A stretch of 64,000 nt of DNA from Lactiplantibacillus plantarum EGD-AQ4 (GCF_000463075.2 NZ_AVAQ01000001.1:434001-498000); one strand, 5' to 3'. Positions 1-9,607 are shown, counted from the first letter of the stretch. Program-made: numbers and translations. The notes: generated from the letters alone by a model not told the origin.

Positions 1-49
1 TAATCATACAAATCTATAAATAGCGATATGTAAATAGGATGATGTTCTA

Positions 50-511
50 ATGGATAATTTGAAGAATAACAAGGATATTGCGGTGAAGTTTTTGGCAGAT
101 GCGTTGCCTAATAATGATGTTGAATATGTGAAATCAATCATTACAGATCAAACAGTGACACACCGTGCAGGATTTGCAGCCCTGTACGAAGCAACGGGCT
201 TTCCCATTGCAAAAGATGGTAACTTCTTAGAATGGGTTGAGAATGGTTGGTCGCTATTGCATTCGGCGTTAACAAAACAACATGTTGAAATGCGGCATGT
301 GGTCGCTGAAGAAAATAAAGTCATCCTTCAATACCATTACACGGTTACGCACAGTGGTGACTTTGCCGGAATGCCAGCAACTGGGAAAAAGATTGAATGG
401 GATGAAGTCGGAATCCTTCAATTCAATAATCAAGGAAAGATTGTTGAAATGTGGTATATGTGTGAAGAGATGAAAGTGGCAACTGAATTAGGATACAAGT
501 TAGAGAAATAA
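50..511 (+). CDS. SnoaL-like (NTF2-fold) protein
   Basis: This 153-residue protein resembles the SnoaL/ester cyclase branch of the NTF2-like superfamily, small cone-shaped alpha+beta proteins that act as cyclases, isomerases or binding proteins. The C-terminal half carries the typical family pattern: SGDFAGMPATGKKIEW around residues 103-118, then a strand ending in NNQGKIVEMWYMCEEM. There is no signal peptide or membrane segment, so it is probably cytosolic. The stop codon lies one base before the next start, so it is the first gene of a three-gene operon with a nitronate monooxygenase-like and an arginase-like gene. The operon is visibly AT-richer than the housekeeping genes further along, which suggests acquisition. 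The substrate cannot be told from the sequence. Confidence 0.75.
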   Translation: MDNLKNNKDIAVKFLADALPNNDVEYVKSIITDQTVTHRAGFAALYEATGFPIAKDGNFLEWVENGWSLLHSALTKQHVEMRHVVAEENKVILQYHYTVTHSGDFAGMPATGKKIEWDEVGILQFNNQGKIVEMWYMCEEMKVATELGYKLEK

Positions 512-512
512 A

Positions 513-1472
513 ATGGTTATCAATTCAATAACAAGTCTTTTAAAAACGAAGTATCCTTTGGTGCAAGCGCCAATGAATTGGTTAACTGATGCAAAATTAG
601 TTGCAGCAGTTTCCAATGCGGGCGGATTAGGCGTGTTTGGTCCCAATCCAGGTCAAACTAAGATGATTCATGGGGCGGAGAGTCACATGAATCAAATGAG
701 ACATCAAATACGATTGGCTAAGCAACTGACTGATCATGAATTCGGCATTAATATCGTCATAGAGGATAAGCCGGCTATTCATATGAATGAAACTTTGAAA
801 GTAGCTTTTGAAGAGAATCTTCATTATTTTGCGGTAGTTGGTGATCCTAATCAAGCAGTTTACGATCAAATTAAAGCCCATAGTGGCATTATCATTGCCC
901 GTCCTTTAACTCCAACAATCTATAATGCACAATTAGCAGAAAAGTTGGGGGCTGATGTATTTGTTGCAACTGGCTATGATGAGGGCGGAATTTTACCTCA
1001 ATCTGGGCAGGGAACCTTTACGGCTATTCCGATGATTGCAGATGCTTTAAACATTCCAGTCTTAGCAGCCGGTGGAATTAATGACCACCGCGGTGTCAAT
1101 GCGGCACTTGCCCTTGGAGCGGACGGTGTTTATGTTGGATCACGATTTTTGGTTGCTGAAGAAGCGCCAACATCATGGGCAACTAAGCAGGCGATTCTCA
1201 GAGGAAAATATAGCGAAATGGTTTTGATTTCTCATGACCAACGTGCGTTGATGAATACGTTCACCAAAAAGTTAGCAACTGATTATGCACAACATCATGA
1301 TGGTCAAAAAAATGATCTATCAGTAAGTAACAGAGGAGGCTTGTTACCAGGAATGCGGCTAGGAAAGTACGAGACAGATGTTATTTCTGTTAACACAGGC
1401 ATTAACCTCATCAGAAGTTGCGGTTCAGTTCAGCAAATTGTTGAAGACTTAATGCAAGATATGAACAAGTGA
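513..1472 (+). CDS. Nitronate monooxygenase / FabK-like flavoprotein
   Basis: The 319-residue protein has the TIM-barrel layout of the nitronate monooxygenase (2-nitropropane dioxygenase)/FabK family, FMN-dependent enzymes that oxidise nitronates or reduce enoyl-ACP. Visible features are the N-terminal QAPMNWLTDAKLVAAVSNAGG segment region (about residues 19-39), a GYDEGG turn near residue 155, the phosphate-binding stretch LAAGGINDHRGVNAALALGADGVYVGSRF, and the usual length. In classical nitronate monooxygenases the central turn reads EAGGHxG with a catalytic His; here it reads DEGGILPQ, so the His is absent and the reaction may differ. The gene begins one base after the previous stop and ends 13 bases before the arginase-like gene, so the three are probably one transcript. 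The substrate is unknown. Confidence 0.8.
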   Translation: MVINSITSLLKTKYPLVQAPMNWLTDAKLVAAVSNAGGLGVFGPNPGQTKMIHGAESHMNQMRHQIRLAKQLTDHEFGINIVIEDKPAIHMNETLKVAFEENLHYFAVVGDPNQAVYDQIKAHSGIIIARPLTPTIYNAQLAEKLGADVFVATGYDEGGILPQSGQGTFTAIPMIADALNIPVLAAGGINDHRGVNAALALGADGVYVGSRFLVAEEAPTSWATKQAILRGKYSEMVLISHDQRALMNTFTKKLATDYAQHHDGQKNDLSVSNRGGLLPGMRLGKYETDVISVNTGINLIRSCGSVQQIVEDLMQDMNK

Positions 1473-1485
1473 GGAGACAATTGGT

Positions 1486-2346
1486 ATGACACATACATTA
1501 AAAGTGACTTATCCAGAATGGCAAGGTGGGGTAAATCCGAATTATATGCTTGGGGCAAAGATAATGGAATTAGTTGTTCCGGATTCACAGCATATTGAAG
1601 AAATAGAGATTCTAGTTGCCACGGACAATAAAAAAGATATGTTACAACGGAGTCAAGGTGTCGATGCATTGAAGGTTTTACAAGCACAGACGCAAGCTTT
1701 TTCAGCAATTCTGAATACAAAAGAACCAGATAAAGTCATCACAATTGGCGGGGACTGCGCTGTTAGTCTTGCACCATTTAACTATTTATCGCGCAAATAT
1801 GGTGCAAATTTGGGAATTATCTGGCTAGACGCACATCCCGATATTTCTACTACCGAGCAATCTCATCATTTGCATGAAATGGTTGTTAGTTCACTGATGG
1901 GACGGGGAGGTTCAGATTTTAATGTCAAATATCCCGTTGATAAACGCCAAATTTTACTTGCGGGATTAGTAAAGAAAGCACTTCGAGATATCGATAGTCA
2001 TGTTAACGACTATAACATGCAGTGTTTAACGCCCAAACAATTGAGACGTAATCCAACATTGATCAGTAATTGGATTAAAAAGAATAATTTTACAAGAATT
2101 GCTGTTCATTTTGACCTGGATGTTCTTTCTCCTGACAGTTATCGGTCAATTTATCCGGCGGAGCCGGGTCTTAATCGTAACGAATTCACGGCTGCAATTG
2201 GAAAGTTAAGCTTAGAAAACGTTGGGCGGCTCTTACAGGAAATTGACAATAATTCCGACTTGGTTGGTCTTACAGTTGCCGAAAACATGGCTTGGGATGC
2301 ACTAAGATTGCGGGAACAGTTAGCTAAATTAAGCTTATTTGATTAG
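1486..2346 (+). CDS. Arginase/ureohydrolase-family protein with altered metal site
   Basis: This 286-residue protein belongs to the arginase/agmatinase/formiminoglutamase superfamily, binuclear Mn hydrolases. The motifs are in the expected order: TIGGDCAVS (around residue 87), WLDAHPDIS, HFDLDVLSP and a final GLTVAE. The first motif is normally GGDH, with the His as a metal ligand; here it is GGDC. The usual DP after the third motif is SP. A ribosome binding site (GAGGAG) sits just before the ATG. It is the last gene of the SnoaL/nitronate monooxygenase operon. The family is secure, but whether it cleaves a guanidino compound, and which one, cannot be inferred. Confidence 0.8.
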   Translation: MTHTLKVTYPEWQGGVNPNYMLGAKIMELVVPDSQHIEEIEILVATDNKKDMLQRSQGVDALKVLQAQTQAFSAILNTKEPDKVITIGGDCAVSLAPFNYLSRKYGANLGIIWLDAHPDISTTEQSHHLHEMVVSSLMGRGGSDFNVKYPVDKRQILLAGLVKKALRDIDSHVNDYNMQCLTPKQLRRNPTLISNWIKKNNFTRIAVHFDLDVLSPDSYRSIYPAEPGLNRNEFTAAIGKLSLENVGRLLQEIDNNSDLVGLTVAENMAWDALRLREQLAKLSLFD

Positions 2347-2540
2347 TTTGATTTTATTGTTATTAGCTCTGTTTATGTTGATCACATTGTCCTTCATAAT
2401 TAGTTTTTTTATGCATGCTGAGCGTTTTTCGCTTAATGCTTGTTTGGGGCATGCTTATAAACTAGAAATTTAAGCCGCCTTTCACCATGTGATATATTGG
2501 GTTACATTATAATGTGACGAAGCTTAATAATCGAAAAGTA

Positions 2541-2593
2541 AAATAATGAGCCTTCAATTTACTAATTTTCTGTAAATTGAAGGCTCATTATTT
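2541..2593. terminator. Perfect 22-bp hairpin between convergent operons
   Basis: Two exactly complementary 22-base arms (2541-2562 and 2572-2593) flank a 9-base loop. The arms start with AAA and end with TTT, so the hairpin can end transcription from both the arginase operon (+) and the ABC importer operon (-). Confidence 0.85.
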
Positions 2594-2749
2594 GTGCATA
2601 CTAGTAAGCGGAAATTTCAGATGCGTCTGCAGCCTTGATGTTGTCAAAACAACTACCAAGCAGTTGCTTAATGTAAACTGTATTCTGATATCGCACAGGT
2701 ACCATTAAAATCTCAGTTAGCGTGGTCAACAATTCGCAGCTATCTCCAA

Positions 2750-4385
2750 CTACCAATCAACTTTCAGACGTCTGGCTGCGGTCGTGCCCAATAGCGTTAG
2801 TACGACTGTAATCACCGCCAGTGCCATGCCGGATGCCGCTTCACCTTGTTCAAACGATTGGTAGATGTAGGTGGAAACGGTCGTCATCCCGGATGGTAGT
2901 AACAGTAGTGCGACGACGAGTTCACGACTCGTGGCAATGAAGGCCATGATCAAACTATTGGCCAGCGCTGGCCACAAAATTGGTAAGGCAATCTTACGGA
3001 TGATCCGCGCAAAGTTAGGTTCAAAGACGCGTGCACTTTGGAGCAGGCTCCCATCAAACGTTTTTAATGCGGCGGTCAAATATTGCACCGTGGTTGGTAA
3101 AAAGAGCGTGATGTCTGCAATCAGCAATATGACCAGCGTCCCATATAATTTCGTGAAAGCCAACCACTGTGAGAATAAAATCATCAGACTCAGTGCTAAG
3201 ACCACGTTTGGTATTGCCAGTGGCAGGGCGCCTAAAATTCGATTGACTTGTCGTAACCAGTTTGGCAAACGGTGGGTGAGACTTCCGAGACTCAAGTACA
3301 GTCCAACGAGGACTGAGACAACTGATCACGAGAGCCAGCCCGAGTGTCGTCAGCATCGCCTGAAAGGCCGGACTGTCAAAACGCAATAGTTCCAGATAAT
3401 GCGCCAGGGTCAAATTACTTAGCTGCCAGCCGAGACTGCGCTGCTTGAACAACGACTGGGCGAGAATTGCGCTGTAAGGCAGAATGATGGCGACACCGAC
3501 CAAGAGCGCTGTATAGCTACTGGCTAGGCCGATTAAGCCACGTCGAGTTGTGATGACAGGTTCTTGCCCGGTCAAAGTAACGCTGGGGCGCCGTGAGAGC
3601 CATTGCTGAACGATCCATGCAGTCAGTGCCAGGCCGAGCAATAATGTTCCCGTCAAGACGCCATTCTGGAAGTCGAGTGGCCACTGACTTAAATCCTTTT
3701 GAATCGTGGTCGTTAGAACTTCAAAATGGATGTTGCGGCCAAACGTCGCCGGGGTACCAAATTCAGCCAGTGTCTTGGTGAAGACTAGTAACCAGACTGC
3801 TAGGTACGGCACCGCCATTACCGGTAAACTAATGCGGGTCAGCCGACGCCACTTGGACACGCCATGAACGGTGGCTGCCTCAGTCCAACGCCAATTATAC
3901 TGACTGAACGCTGTCTGTAATCCCAGGTACGCAATCGGATAGAGATGCAAGCTCATAATCAAAACCATACCAGCCGGTGAGAAGAGCCACTGGAATTGCT
4001 GATGCCAAGTTGGACTCAGTTGAGCCAACAAACCGTGTGGTTGAAAAAAGTAAATCCAACCCATCGCATTGATGTATGGCGGTGTCATAAAGGGTACAAG
4101 TAACAGGCCTTGTAACCAGCGATATTGCGCAAGTGGTGTACGGGTCATGATCAAGGCTAACGGGGTCGCAATCAAGGTTGTCATGACCATCGTACCGACA
4201 CCTAAAAAGAGACTGTGTTGTAAGCTCGTTCGGTTCTGCGGCTGTAGGAGTTGGTGCCATAAAGCTCCTGGTGCCTGTCCGAGTAGCGTTTGACCCACCA
4301 AACCGGTCAAGGGACCGATAATCACTGCCGCCAAGATGAGCGAGCCAGCAACTGAGAACCCCAGTAGCCCTTGTTGCCGGTTCAT
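2750..4385 (-). pseudogene. Fe3+/phosphonate-type ABC permease, frameshifted
   Basis: Read from 4385, this gene encodes a two-domain inner-membrane permease of the FbpB/AfuB class, with each half carrying about six membrane segments. The frame runs from MNRQQGLLGF to about position 3320 (LGLALVISCLS), after which the coherent protein continues in another frame as VLVGLYLSLGSLTHRL and runs to the stop at 2750. The second frame has a stop at 3326-3328, so the shift lies roughly between 3325 and 3290. The span of 1,636 bases is one more than a multiple of three, which suggests a single inserted base. Undamaged it would encode about 544 residues, normal for the family. The ATG overlaps the stop of the substrate-binding gene (TGATG). 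A sequencing error is possible; otherwise the transporter is inactive. Confidence 0.8.
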
Positions 4386-5398
4386 CAATTAAAGACCTGT
4401 TTGAAGCTGGCTAAGTTGTCGGTTAACGCCGTATTGGCACGTTGCCAGTTGACACGATAGGCATTGATCGGTTCTTTGTTCAATGGATTCGTCAGTTTAG
4501 TCGTTGTGCCAGCAATTAGATGATTCTGCTCGACTTGTTGTTGCACCTTAGCGGATAGCAAGTAATCAACAAATTTCTTGGCGGCAGCTTGATGGCGACT
4601 GGATTTTAAAATCATTGCCGGTCGCGGATTGACGAGCGTACCACTCTTTGGGTAGACGAAGCCAATGCGTTCACCTTTTTTAATGGCGGCGATACTCATG
4701 TAGTCAACGCCGCCGAAAACAGCGGCTTTTTGGCCAGTAACGACCGCATCGAGTACTTCTTTATTTGCACCACCCATTTCAGCCCCGTTCTGTTTGAGGG
4801 CTTTCAGTAAGCGGTTGCCATGTTGCATTTGGTAGGTATTGATGAAGTCTAGGCTGGAACCCGACGTTTGCGGATCCGGAATGGTGACTTGGTTACGAAA
4901 TTCCGGCTTGGTCAAGTCGGACCAGTCCGTCGGTGCCGTTTTGACTTGTTGCTTATTATAGGTGATGCCGACTGCGGAAGCACTGTAACTGAAGAGTTGC
5001 TGATGCTTATCATGAAAGGCCGAATTGAGCGCCTGGGCGCGTTTGGCAGCCTGGTAGGTCAATAGTTGACCATTGCGTTGTAAGTCGACACCAGCCGCCA
5101 TTGAGGCGAGAATCAGGACGTCTGCTTGAGGGTTTGCTTGTTCCGCCTTGACTTTACTCAAAATTTTACCGGTCGTCCCGTCAAAACTTTTGACCTTGAT
5201 ACCAGTTTGTTGCTCGAAACCTTTAATGATTTGATCTGACAGTGGCTTGGGACCAGCAGCGTATACCGTCAAGGTTTGTTGCTCACTTGCATTGCTAGCA
5301 GCATTCACCGCTTTAGAACGGTGCGTATTCGTGTAGATGGTCGCACCTAGCGTCAGAACACCTAAAGTGGACAGGGTGATGATTGCTAATTTGGACAT
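4385..5398 (-). CDS. ABC substrate-binding protein (Fe3+/phosphonate type)
   Basis: This 337-residue protein is the extracellular solute-binding component of the importer. It has one N-terminal hydrophobic helix (residues 4-22) followed by the periplasmic-binding-protein type II fold: LTVYAAGPKPLSDQIIKGFE, the QADVLILAS hinge region and PDPQTSGSSLDF. These are typical of AfuA/FbpA and 2-aminoethylphosphonate-binding proteins. No lipobox cysteine follows the hydrophobic segment, so it is either secreted or tethered by an uncleaved helix, unlike the usual Gram-positive lipoprotein. It lies between the ATPase and permease genes. The ligand (ferric ion, phosphonate or thiamine-like) cannot be decided from sequence. 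Confidence 0.85.
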   Translation of the reverse strand: MSKLAIITLSTLGVLTLGATIYTNTHRSKAVNAASNASEQQTLTVYAAGPKPLSDQIIKGFEQQTGIKVKSFDGTTGKILSKVKAEQANPQADVLILASMAAGVDLQRNGQLLTYQAAKRAQALNSAFHDKHQQLFSYSASAVGITYNKQQVKTAPTDWSDLTKPEFRNQVTIPDPQTSGSSLDFINTYQMQHGNRLLKALKQNGAEMGGANKEVLDAVVTGQKAAVFGGVDYMSIAAIKKGERIGFVYPKSGTLVNPRPAMILKSSRHQAAAKKFVDYLLSAKVQQQVEQNHLIAGTTTKLTNPLNKEPINAYRVNWQRANTALTDNLASFKQVFN

Positions 5399-5409
5399 AA
5401 TTTCAGCTC

Positions 5410-6360
5410 CTAATAAGTTAGAATTGCAGATGAATCGACAGTCATCGTAATCGTTGCGGGGGCATATGGCAGATTTGTGTTAAGGTGCCATTGATAGTCC
5501 GCCATCTGGACTAGTGTGTCATAGTGATCGCCCATGAAGGTTGAGGTCAGAATTTGTCCTCGATAAGGACCATCTGCCGTCTGGTCCGCGAGATGCACGT
5601 GTTCCGGACGAACTGCAGTGTGGGCGTCGATTTGATTCAACGGCCCCATGAAGCGCGCGGCAAACTGATTGCACGGATGCTGATATATGTTAGCCGCAGT
5701 ACCACTTTGGACAACCTGACCGTCATGTAGTAACACAATATTATCCGCAATCCGCAACGCTTCTTGGCGGTCATGGGTCACGAAAATGGCAGTCAAATGG
5801 TGCGCCTTAACCAGTGCACTGATGTCTTGCTGCAGTTGTCGCCGCAACTGTGGGTCGAGTGCGCTCAAAGCTTCATCAAATAAAATCAAGTCAGGTTGAG
5901 TAGCCAGGGCCCGGGCGAGTGCCACGCGTTGCTGTTGACCACCGGAGAGCTCCCGTGGATAGCGTTGACCGTAATTGGCTAAGCTGACTTGCGTAAGAGC
6001 CCAATCAACGCGTTGTTGACACTCAGCTTTGGACAAGCGGGTTTCAATCGCAAACGCGATGTTCTGATAGACCGTCATGTGCGGCCAGAGTGCAAAGTCT
6101 TGAAAAACCATCGCTAACTGGCGCTTGGCCGGTGGGCGGTTGAGCGACTGCTCAGCATCAAAAATCAGGTGCTCATCGAACCAGATCTGACCACTATCGG
6201 GCGTCGTTAAACCTGCAATGAGGTTCAACAGGGTGGATTTACCGGAGCCGGATGGGCCAACTAGGGCGGTGATCTGTTGCGTCGGGATCGTCAAGTTGAG
6301 GTCTTTAATGACGGGCCCTTGATAGCTTTTCGAGACGTGCTGTAATTTAATCGCGACCAA
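5410..6360 (-). CDS. ABC transporter ATP-binding protein (FbpC/PotA-like)
   Basis: This ATPase of about 316 residues energises the adjacent permease. It shows Walker A GPSGSGKST, the Q-loop QDFALWPHM, signature LSGGQQQRVALARAL, Walker B LILFDEALSALD and the switch His in VTHDRQEA. The last 70 residues form a short TOBE-like regulatory domain (AVRPEHVHL). An upstream in-frame extension exists, but TTG at 6360 is preferred because GAGGAG lies nine bases before it and the protein then begins just ahead of the first conserved strand (IKLQHVSKSYQG). It is the promoter-proximal gene of the operon ATPase, binding protein, permease. The order and TOBE domain fit ferric or phosphonate importers. Confidence 0.9.
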   Translation of the reverse strand: MVAIKLQHVSKSYQGPVIKDLNLTIPTQQITALVGPSGSGKSTLLNLIAGLTTPDSGQIWFDEHLIFDAEQSLNRPPAKRQLAMVFQDFALWPHMTVYQNIAFAIETRLSKAECQQRVDWALTQVSLANYGQRYPRELSGGQQQRVALARALATQPDLILFDEALSALDPQLRRQLQQDISALVKAHHLTAIFVTHDRQEALRIADNIVLLHDGQVVQSGTAANIYQHPCNQFAARFMGPLNQIDAHTAVRPEHVHLADQTADGPYRGQILTSTFMGDHYDTLVQMADYQWHLNTNLPYAPATITMTVDSSAILTY

Positions 6361-6480
6361 AATCAATTGCTCCTCTGAATTAGTAAAGTTAGTTAAGTCA
6401 CTTTGTATTGTAGTGGTAAATGCTGGGTGATGCGTTGATTTTTGGTATCGTTTGTGTAAAGTTTGTGTGTAATTTAGATA

Positions 6481-6523
6481 AAAAAGCAAAAAAAGATCAC
6501 TGGCTAGCTTCAACCAGTGATCT
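6481..6523 (-). terminator. Intrinsic terminator of recU-pbp1A
   Basis: On the minus strand AGATCACTGG and CCAGTGATCT (6514-6523 and 6494-6503) form a 10-bp stem with a 10-base loop, followed by a run of T. It lies about 20 bases past the pbp1A stop codon. Confidence 0.9.
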
Positions 6524-6543
6524 GATAGTGCGATTGAGAAGGC

Positions 6544-8859
6544 TTATTGGCCTTCAGTATTAGTGTTAGTATCCGTTGTGGGTGTTTCAGTCGTGGATTC
6601 CGAGCTGGCGGCAGAAGAGCTACTTGCTTCGGTAGAGCTGCTTTCAGAACTTTCCTCAGATGACGAACTTTCAGCGCTGCTTGAAGAAGCAGACGATGAT
6701 GACGAAGATTCTTCAGAGGAACTACTTGAACTGCTCTCTGATGAACTGCTACTGCTTGAAGTACCCGTCGCTGAGCTGCTGGTGACTGACGAACTGGAAC
6801 TAGCTGAACTAGAAGTGCCGGATGACGCCTCGCTACTTGAGAAGAGGTGACCAACGACATACAGTTCTTCAATCCCATTGCGCTTAGTGGTTCCGACCGT
6901 ACTTGGTTTGGTCCAGTCAGAGTTTGGTGAGTACTGTTGCAAGTAACTCATCATCGCGCGATAGATTTGTTGCGAAATCTTTTCGTTGGAACTGTCCAAG
7001 TATCCGCCAGCTTCAGTCGCTTTATCATAACCAGTCCAAACGGCGACGGAATAGTTCTTCGTATAACCAGCCATCCATGAATCGACGACGGCGTTAGAAG
7101 GAACTGAATTCTTGTATTTGGAATCATAATCATCGGTCCCAGTCTTACCAGCTTGATAAACGCCACTGATTTTAGCAGTCGTTGCAGTCCCGTTGGAACT
7201 ATTAATGACACCTTTCAGCATGTCAGTAATCATGTAGGCTGTCGACTTCTTCATCGCCCGTTTACCGTTGCTGGTGTAGGACGTTGTCTTACCGTCTGCA
7301 GTCGTAACTTTGCGGATGTAGTATGGCTTATGATAGACACCACCATCTGCAAAGGCCGCATACGCGCCGGCAACTTGCAGGGTACTTACGCCCGCACCAA
7401 TCGCGTTGGCGTAGTTGACCGTCTTCAAATTAATGCCGATGCCCTTAGCAAAGGTCTGTGCCCGCGTCTTGCCAACGGCTTGCAAGGTCCGAACAGCGGG
7501 GATGTTCCGTGATTGAACTAAGGCTTCCCGCATGGTCATATTACCCAAGTAGTTGTTATCAAAGTCATGAACCGAGATATTAGTACCAGGGTACTTATAC
7601 TTAGTATCAGAAAGTGATTTATAAGTTGGCCAGTTCAAATATTCAATGGCTGGGCCATAGTCCAAGATTGGCTTCATCGTGGAAGCGTTCGAACGGTCGG
7701 TTTGGACCGCGCGGTTAGTCCCGTAGACGACGTTACCAATCTTTCGTCCACCAATCATGGCAGAAATTTTACCCGTGTAGGAGTCAACCACTGAGACCCC
7801 TAACTGGAACGTCTGCTTGCCATTGTTCGGGTAGGTGACGTATTTCGACGTATTGGCAATCTCATATAGGCGTTTCTGGGCATCCATATCCAGGTTGGTA
7901 TACACTTTTTCGCCATCGGTCAATTTATAACCCTTTTTGAGTAAATCTTGACGGACCTGGTTCAAATAGGCGTCCAAAATCTTGTTGGTTTTACTATGCG
8001 TCGTCAATCCGGATCGACCTGCACTAGATAGGCCGGTTTTAACACTGACTTTCTTTGCAGCCGTTTCTTGGCTCTTGGTGATGACCTTGTTATCGTACAT
8101 TGCCTCGAGCACTAGGTTACGACGGCTCGTCGCATATGACGGGTAGGTCGTTGGATCATAATAAGTTGGTGATTGCGGCATCCCAGCGAGCAAGGCCAGT
8201 TGACTCAAGCTCAAGTCTTTGAGCGACTTATTGTAGTAATACCTCGCAGCGGTTCCCATCCCGTAGATTCCGTTGCCCATGTAAACTTTATTGATGTAAA
8301 ATTCCAGGATTTGCGATTTGCTGTAATGCTTTTCCAGGTTGAGTGCTAACCAGGCTTCTTGGGCCTTAACTTTCAGGTTCCGGTCGGACGTATCCGTCGA
8401 GAAGACGGCCAACTTAACCAGTTGCATGGTTAGGGTACTCCCACCTTGCATCCCCAGGGAACTGCCCTTTAGGTTCCCAACTGCAGCCCCTAAGATCCGA
8501 TAGTAATCGACCCCGTGATGCTTATAGAAACGGCGGTCTTCAATCGAGACGACGGCGTTTTTCAAAGTCGTTGGAATGTTACTAGACTTAACGTACTGAA
8601 GGTTGCTCGTGCCCAGGTCCGTAACGTACTTGTCATCCTTACCGTAAATCTTAACAGCACTGGTTCCTTTCAGGTCAGATTCAGTGATCGTTGGGGAAGT
8701 TTGTGCATAGTAGAAGAAGAGACACAGTCCCGCCAGTACCCCGATGACGAATAAGCCAACTAATGAGAGGAAAATTCGTCGAAACCAGTGTTTCTTGGGT
8801 GGTTGGGGTTGGCTCTTACGTCGCGCAACCCGTGAATTCTGTTCATTGTTACCTGCCAT
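6544..8859 (-). CDS. pbp1A: Class A penicillin-binding protein 1A
   Basis: This bifunctional peptidoglycan synthase of 771 residues polymerises lipid II and cross-links the stems outside the membrane. It has a short basic cytoplasmic tail and one membrane helix (about 28-51). The GT51 transglycosylase domain has catalytic Glu107 in EDRRF, then QGGSTLTMQL. The transpeptidase domain has the SxxK Ser393 in STMK, SRN at 450-452 and KTGT at 572-575. Residues from about 674 to 760 are a very serine-rich, acidic low-complexity tail. Tails of this kind occur in lactobacilli and vary between strains. It follows recU by 11 bases, the order also seen in Bacillus (recU-ponA), with AAAGGAG before the ATG. 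The two are probably co-transcribed. Confidence 0.95.
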   Translation of the reverse strand: MAGNNEQNSRVARRKSQPQPPKKHWFRRIFLSLVGLFVIGVLAGLCLFFYYAQTSPTITESDLKGTSAVKIYGKDDKYVTDLGTSNLQYVKSSNIPTTLKNAVVSIEDRRFYKHHGVDYYRILGAAVGNLKGSSLGMQGGSTLTMQLVKLAVFSTDTSDRNLKVKAQEAWLALNLEKHYSKSQILEFYINKVYMGNGIYGMGTAARYYYNKSLKDLSLSQLALLAGMPQSPTYYDPTTYPSYATSRRNLVLEAMYDNKVITKSQETAAKKVSVKTGLSSAGRSGLTTHSKTNKILDAYLNQVRQDLLKKGYKLTDGEKVYTNLDMDAQKRLYEIANTSKYVTYPNNGKQTFQLGVSVVDSYTGKISAMIGGRKIGNVVYGTNRAVQTDRSNASTMKPILDYGPAIEYLNWPTYKSLSDTKYKYPGTNISVHDFDNNYLGNMTMREALVQSRNIPAVRTLQAVGKTRAQTFAKGIGINLKTVNYANAIGAGVSTLQVAGAYAAFADGGVYHKPYYIRKVTTADGKTTSYTSNGKRAMKKSTAYMITDMLKGVINSSNGTATTAKISGVYQAGKTGTDDYDSKYKNSVPSNAVVDSWMAGYTKNYSVAVWTGYDKATEAGGYLDSSNEKISQQIYRAMMSYLQQYSPNSDWTKPSTVGTTKRNGIEELYVVGHLFSSSEASSGTSSSASSSSSVTSSSATGTSSSSSSSESSSSSSSEESSSSSSASSSSAESSSSEESSESSSTEASSSSAASSESTTETPTTDTNTNTEGQ

Positions 8860-8870
8860 GATGTTCTCCT

Positions 8871-9494
8871 TTAATGAATTGATGAGGCCTCATCAATGAT
8901 GTTATCAATCGCATCCAAGTATGGAATTCGTGGATTGATTTGATAATGTAGCTCCACGGCCAAGTGTTCAATATCCGTTAATGGAATTGACTTGCGACCA
9001 CCATCTCCTTGATGATCCCAATAAGTAAATAGGTCGCTGGCTGTCAGTAAAAATAGGCGTCCCAATGTAGCAAAGCGAATAATAACGAAGCAAATGCCGC
9101 TTTGTGACAAGCACTGACGCATGTGCTTGATTTGGTGCTCATGAAAGTTTTTAAGCGGAAAAGCCGTCTTACTCTTGGTCTCCTTGGCTTCAAAATCCAA
9201 ATATCTGCCACGGTAAACGCCGTTGTAGTCGGTCGTAGAAGCTTGTTTGAAGTAAGCTTCGCGAATGACTGCTGCGCTCCGTTTTGGATAATCAACTTTA
9301 ACGATTTGGATGGGCGTTGGCTTTTTATGAATAACTGCGATATCATTTTCAAGATAGTAGGTATTGCTATCGTTGATTTCTTGTTCTAAGCTCATCCCGC
9401 GATCGCCAAAATTAACATTGGCAAATTTGGAAGTTTTGGATTTGGTTGGGCCAGGTTGACGATAGACTTTACCGTTGGGATAGCGAATCGTCAC
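8871..9494 (-). CDS. recU: Holliday junction resolvase RecU
   Basis: This protein of about 207 residues matches RecU, the Gram-positive resolvase that cuts four-way junctions during recombination and chromosome segregation. It has IRYPNGKVYRQP at the N-terminus, GMSLEQEINDSNTYYLEND with the catalytic Glu/Asp cluster, the FEAKETKSKTAFPLKNFHEHQI active-site region and HLAVELHYQINPRIPYLDAI near the end. The GTG at 9494 is chosen as start because AGGAGG precedes it by nine bases and the length then equals the usual 200-210; the longer reading frame adds 12 unlikely residues. It is divergent from ypsA and upstream of pbp1A, the conserved Firmicute order. Confidence 0.93.
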   Translation of the reverse strand: MTIRYPNGKVYRQPGPTKSKTSKFANVNFGDRGMSLEQEINDSNTYYLENDIAVIHKKPTPIQIVKVDYPKRSAAVIREAYFKQASTTDYNGVYRGRYLDFEAKETKSKTAFPLKNFHEHQIKHMRQCLSQSGICFVIIRFATLGRLFLLTASDLFTYWDHQGDGGRKSIPLTDIEHLAVELHYQINPRIPYLDAIDNIIDEASSIH

Positions 9495-9607
9495 ATTAAT
9501 CAACCTCCTAATAATGTTACATTTTACCATTAACTAATGGTGAATGTGAAATATCTGTGAGTTTTTAGCTGAATAAGCGTGAATTCTACCGCGAAAGGAG
9601 CCTTTTT

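Noticed and set aside
6563-6850. 95-codon plus-strand frame rich in Ser/Leu/Glu
   Set aside because: It is the mirror of the serine-rich tail of the pbp1A gene.
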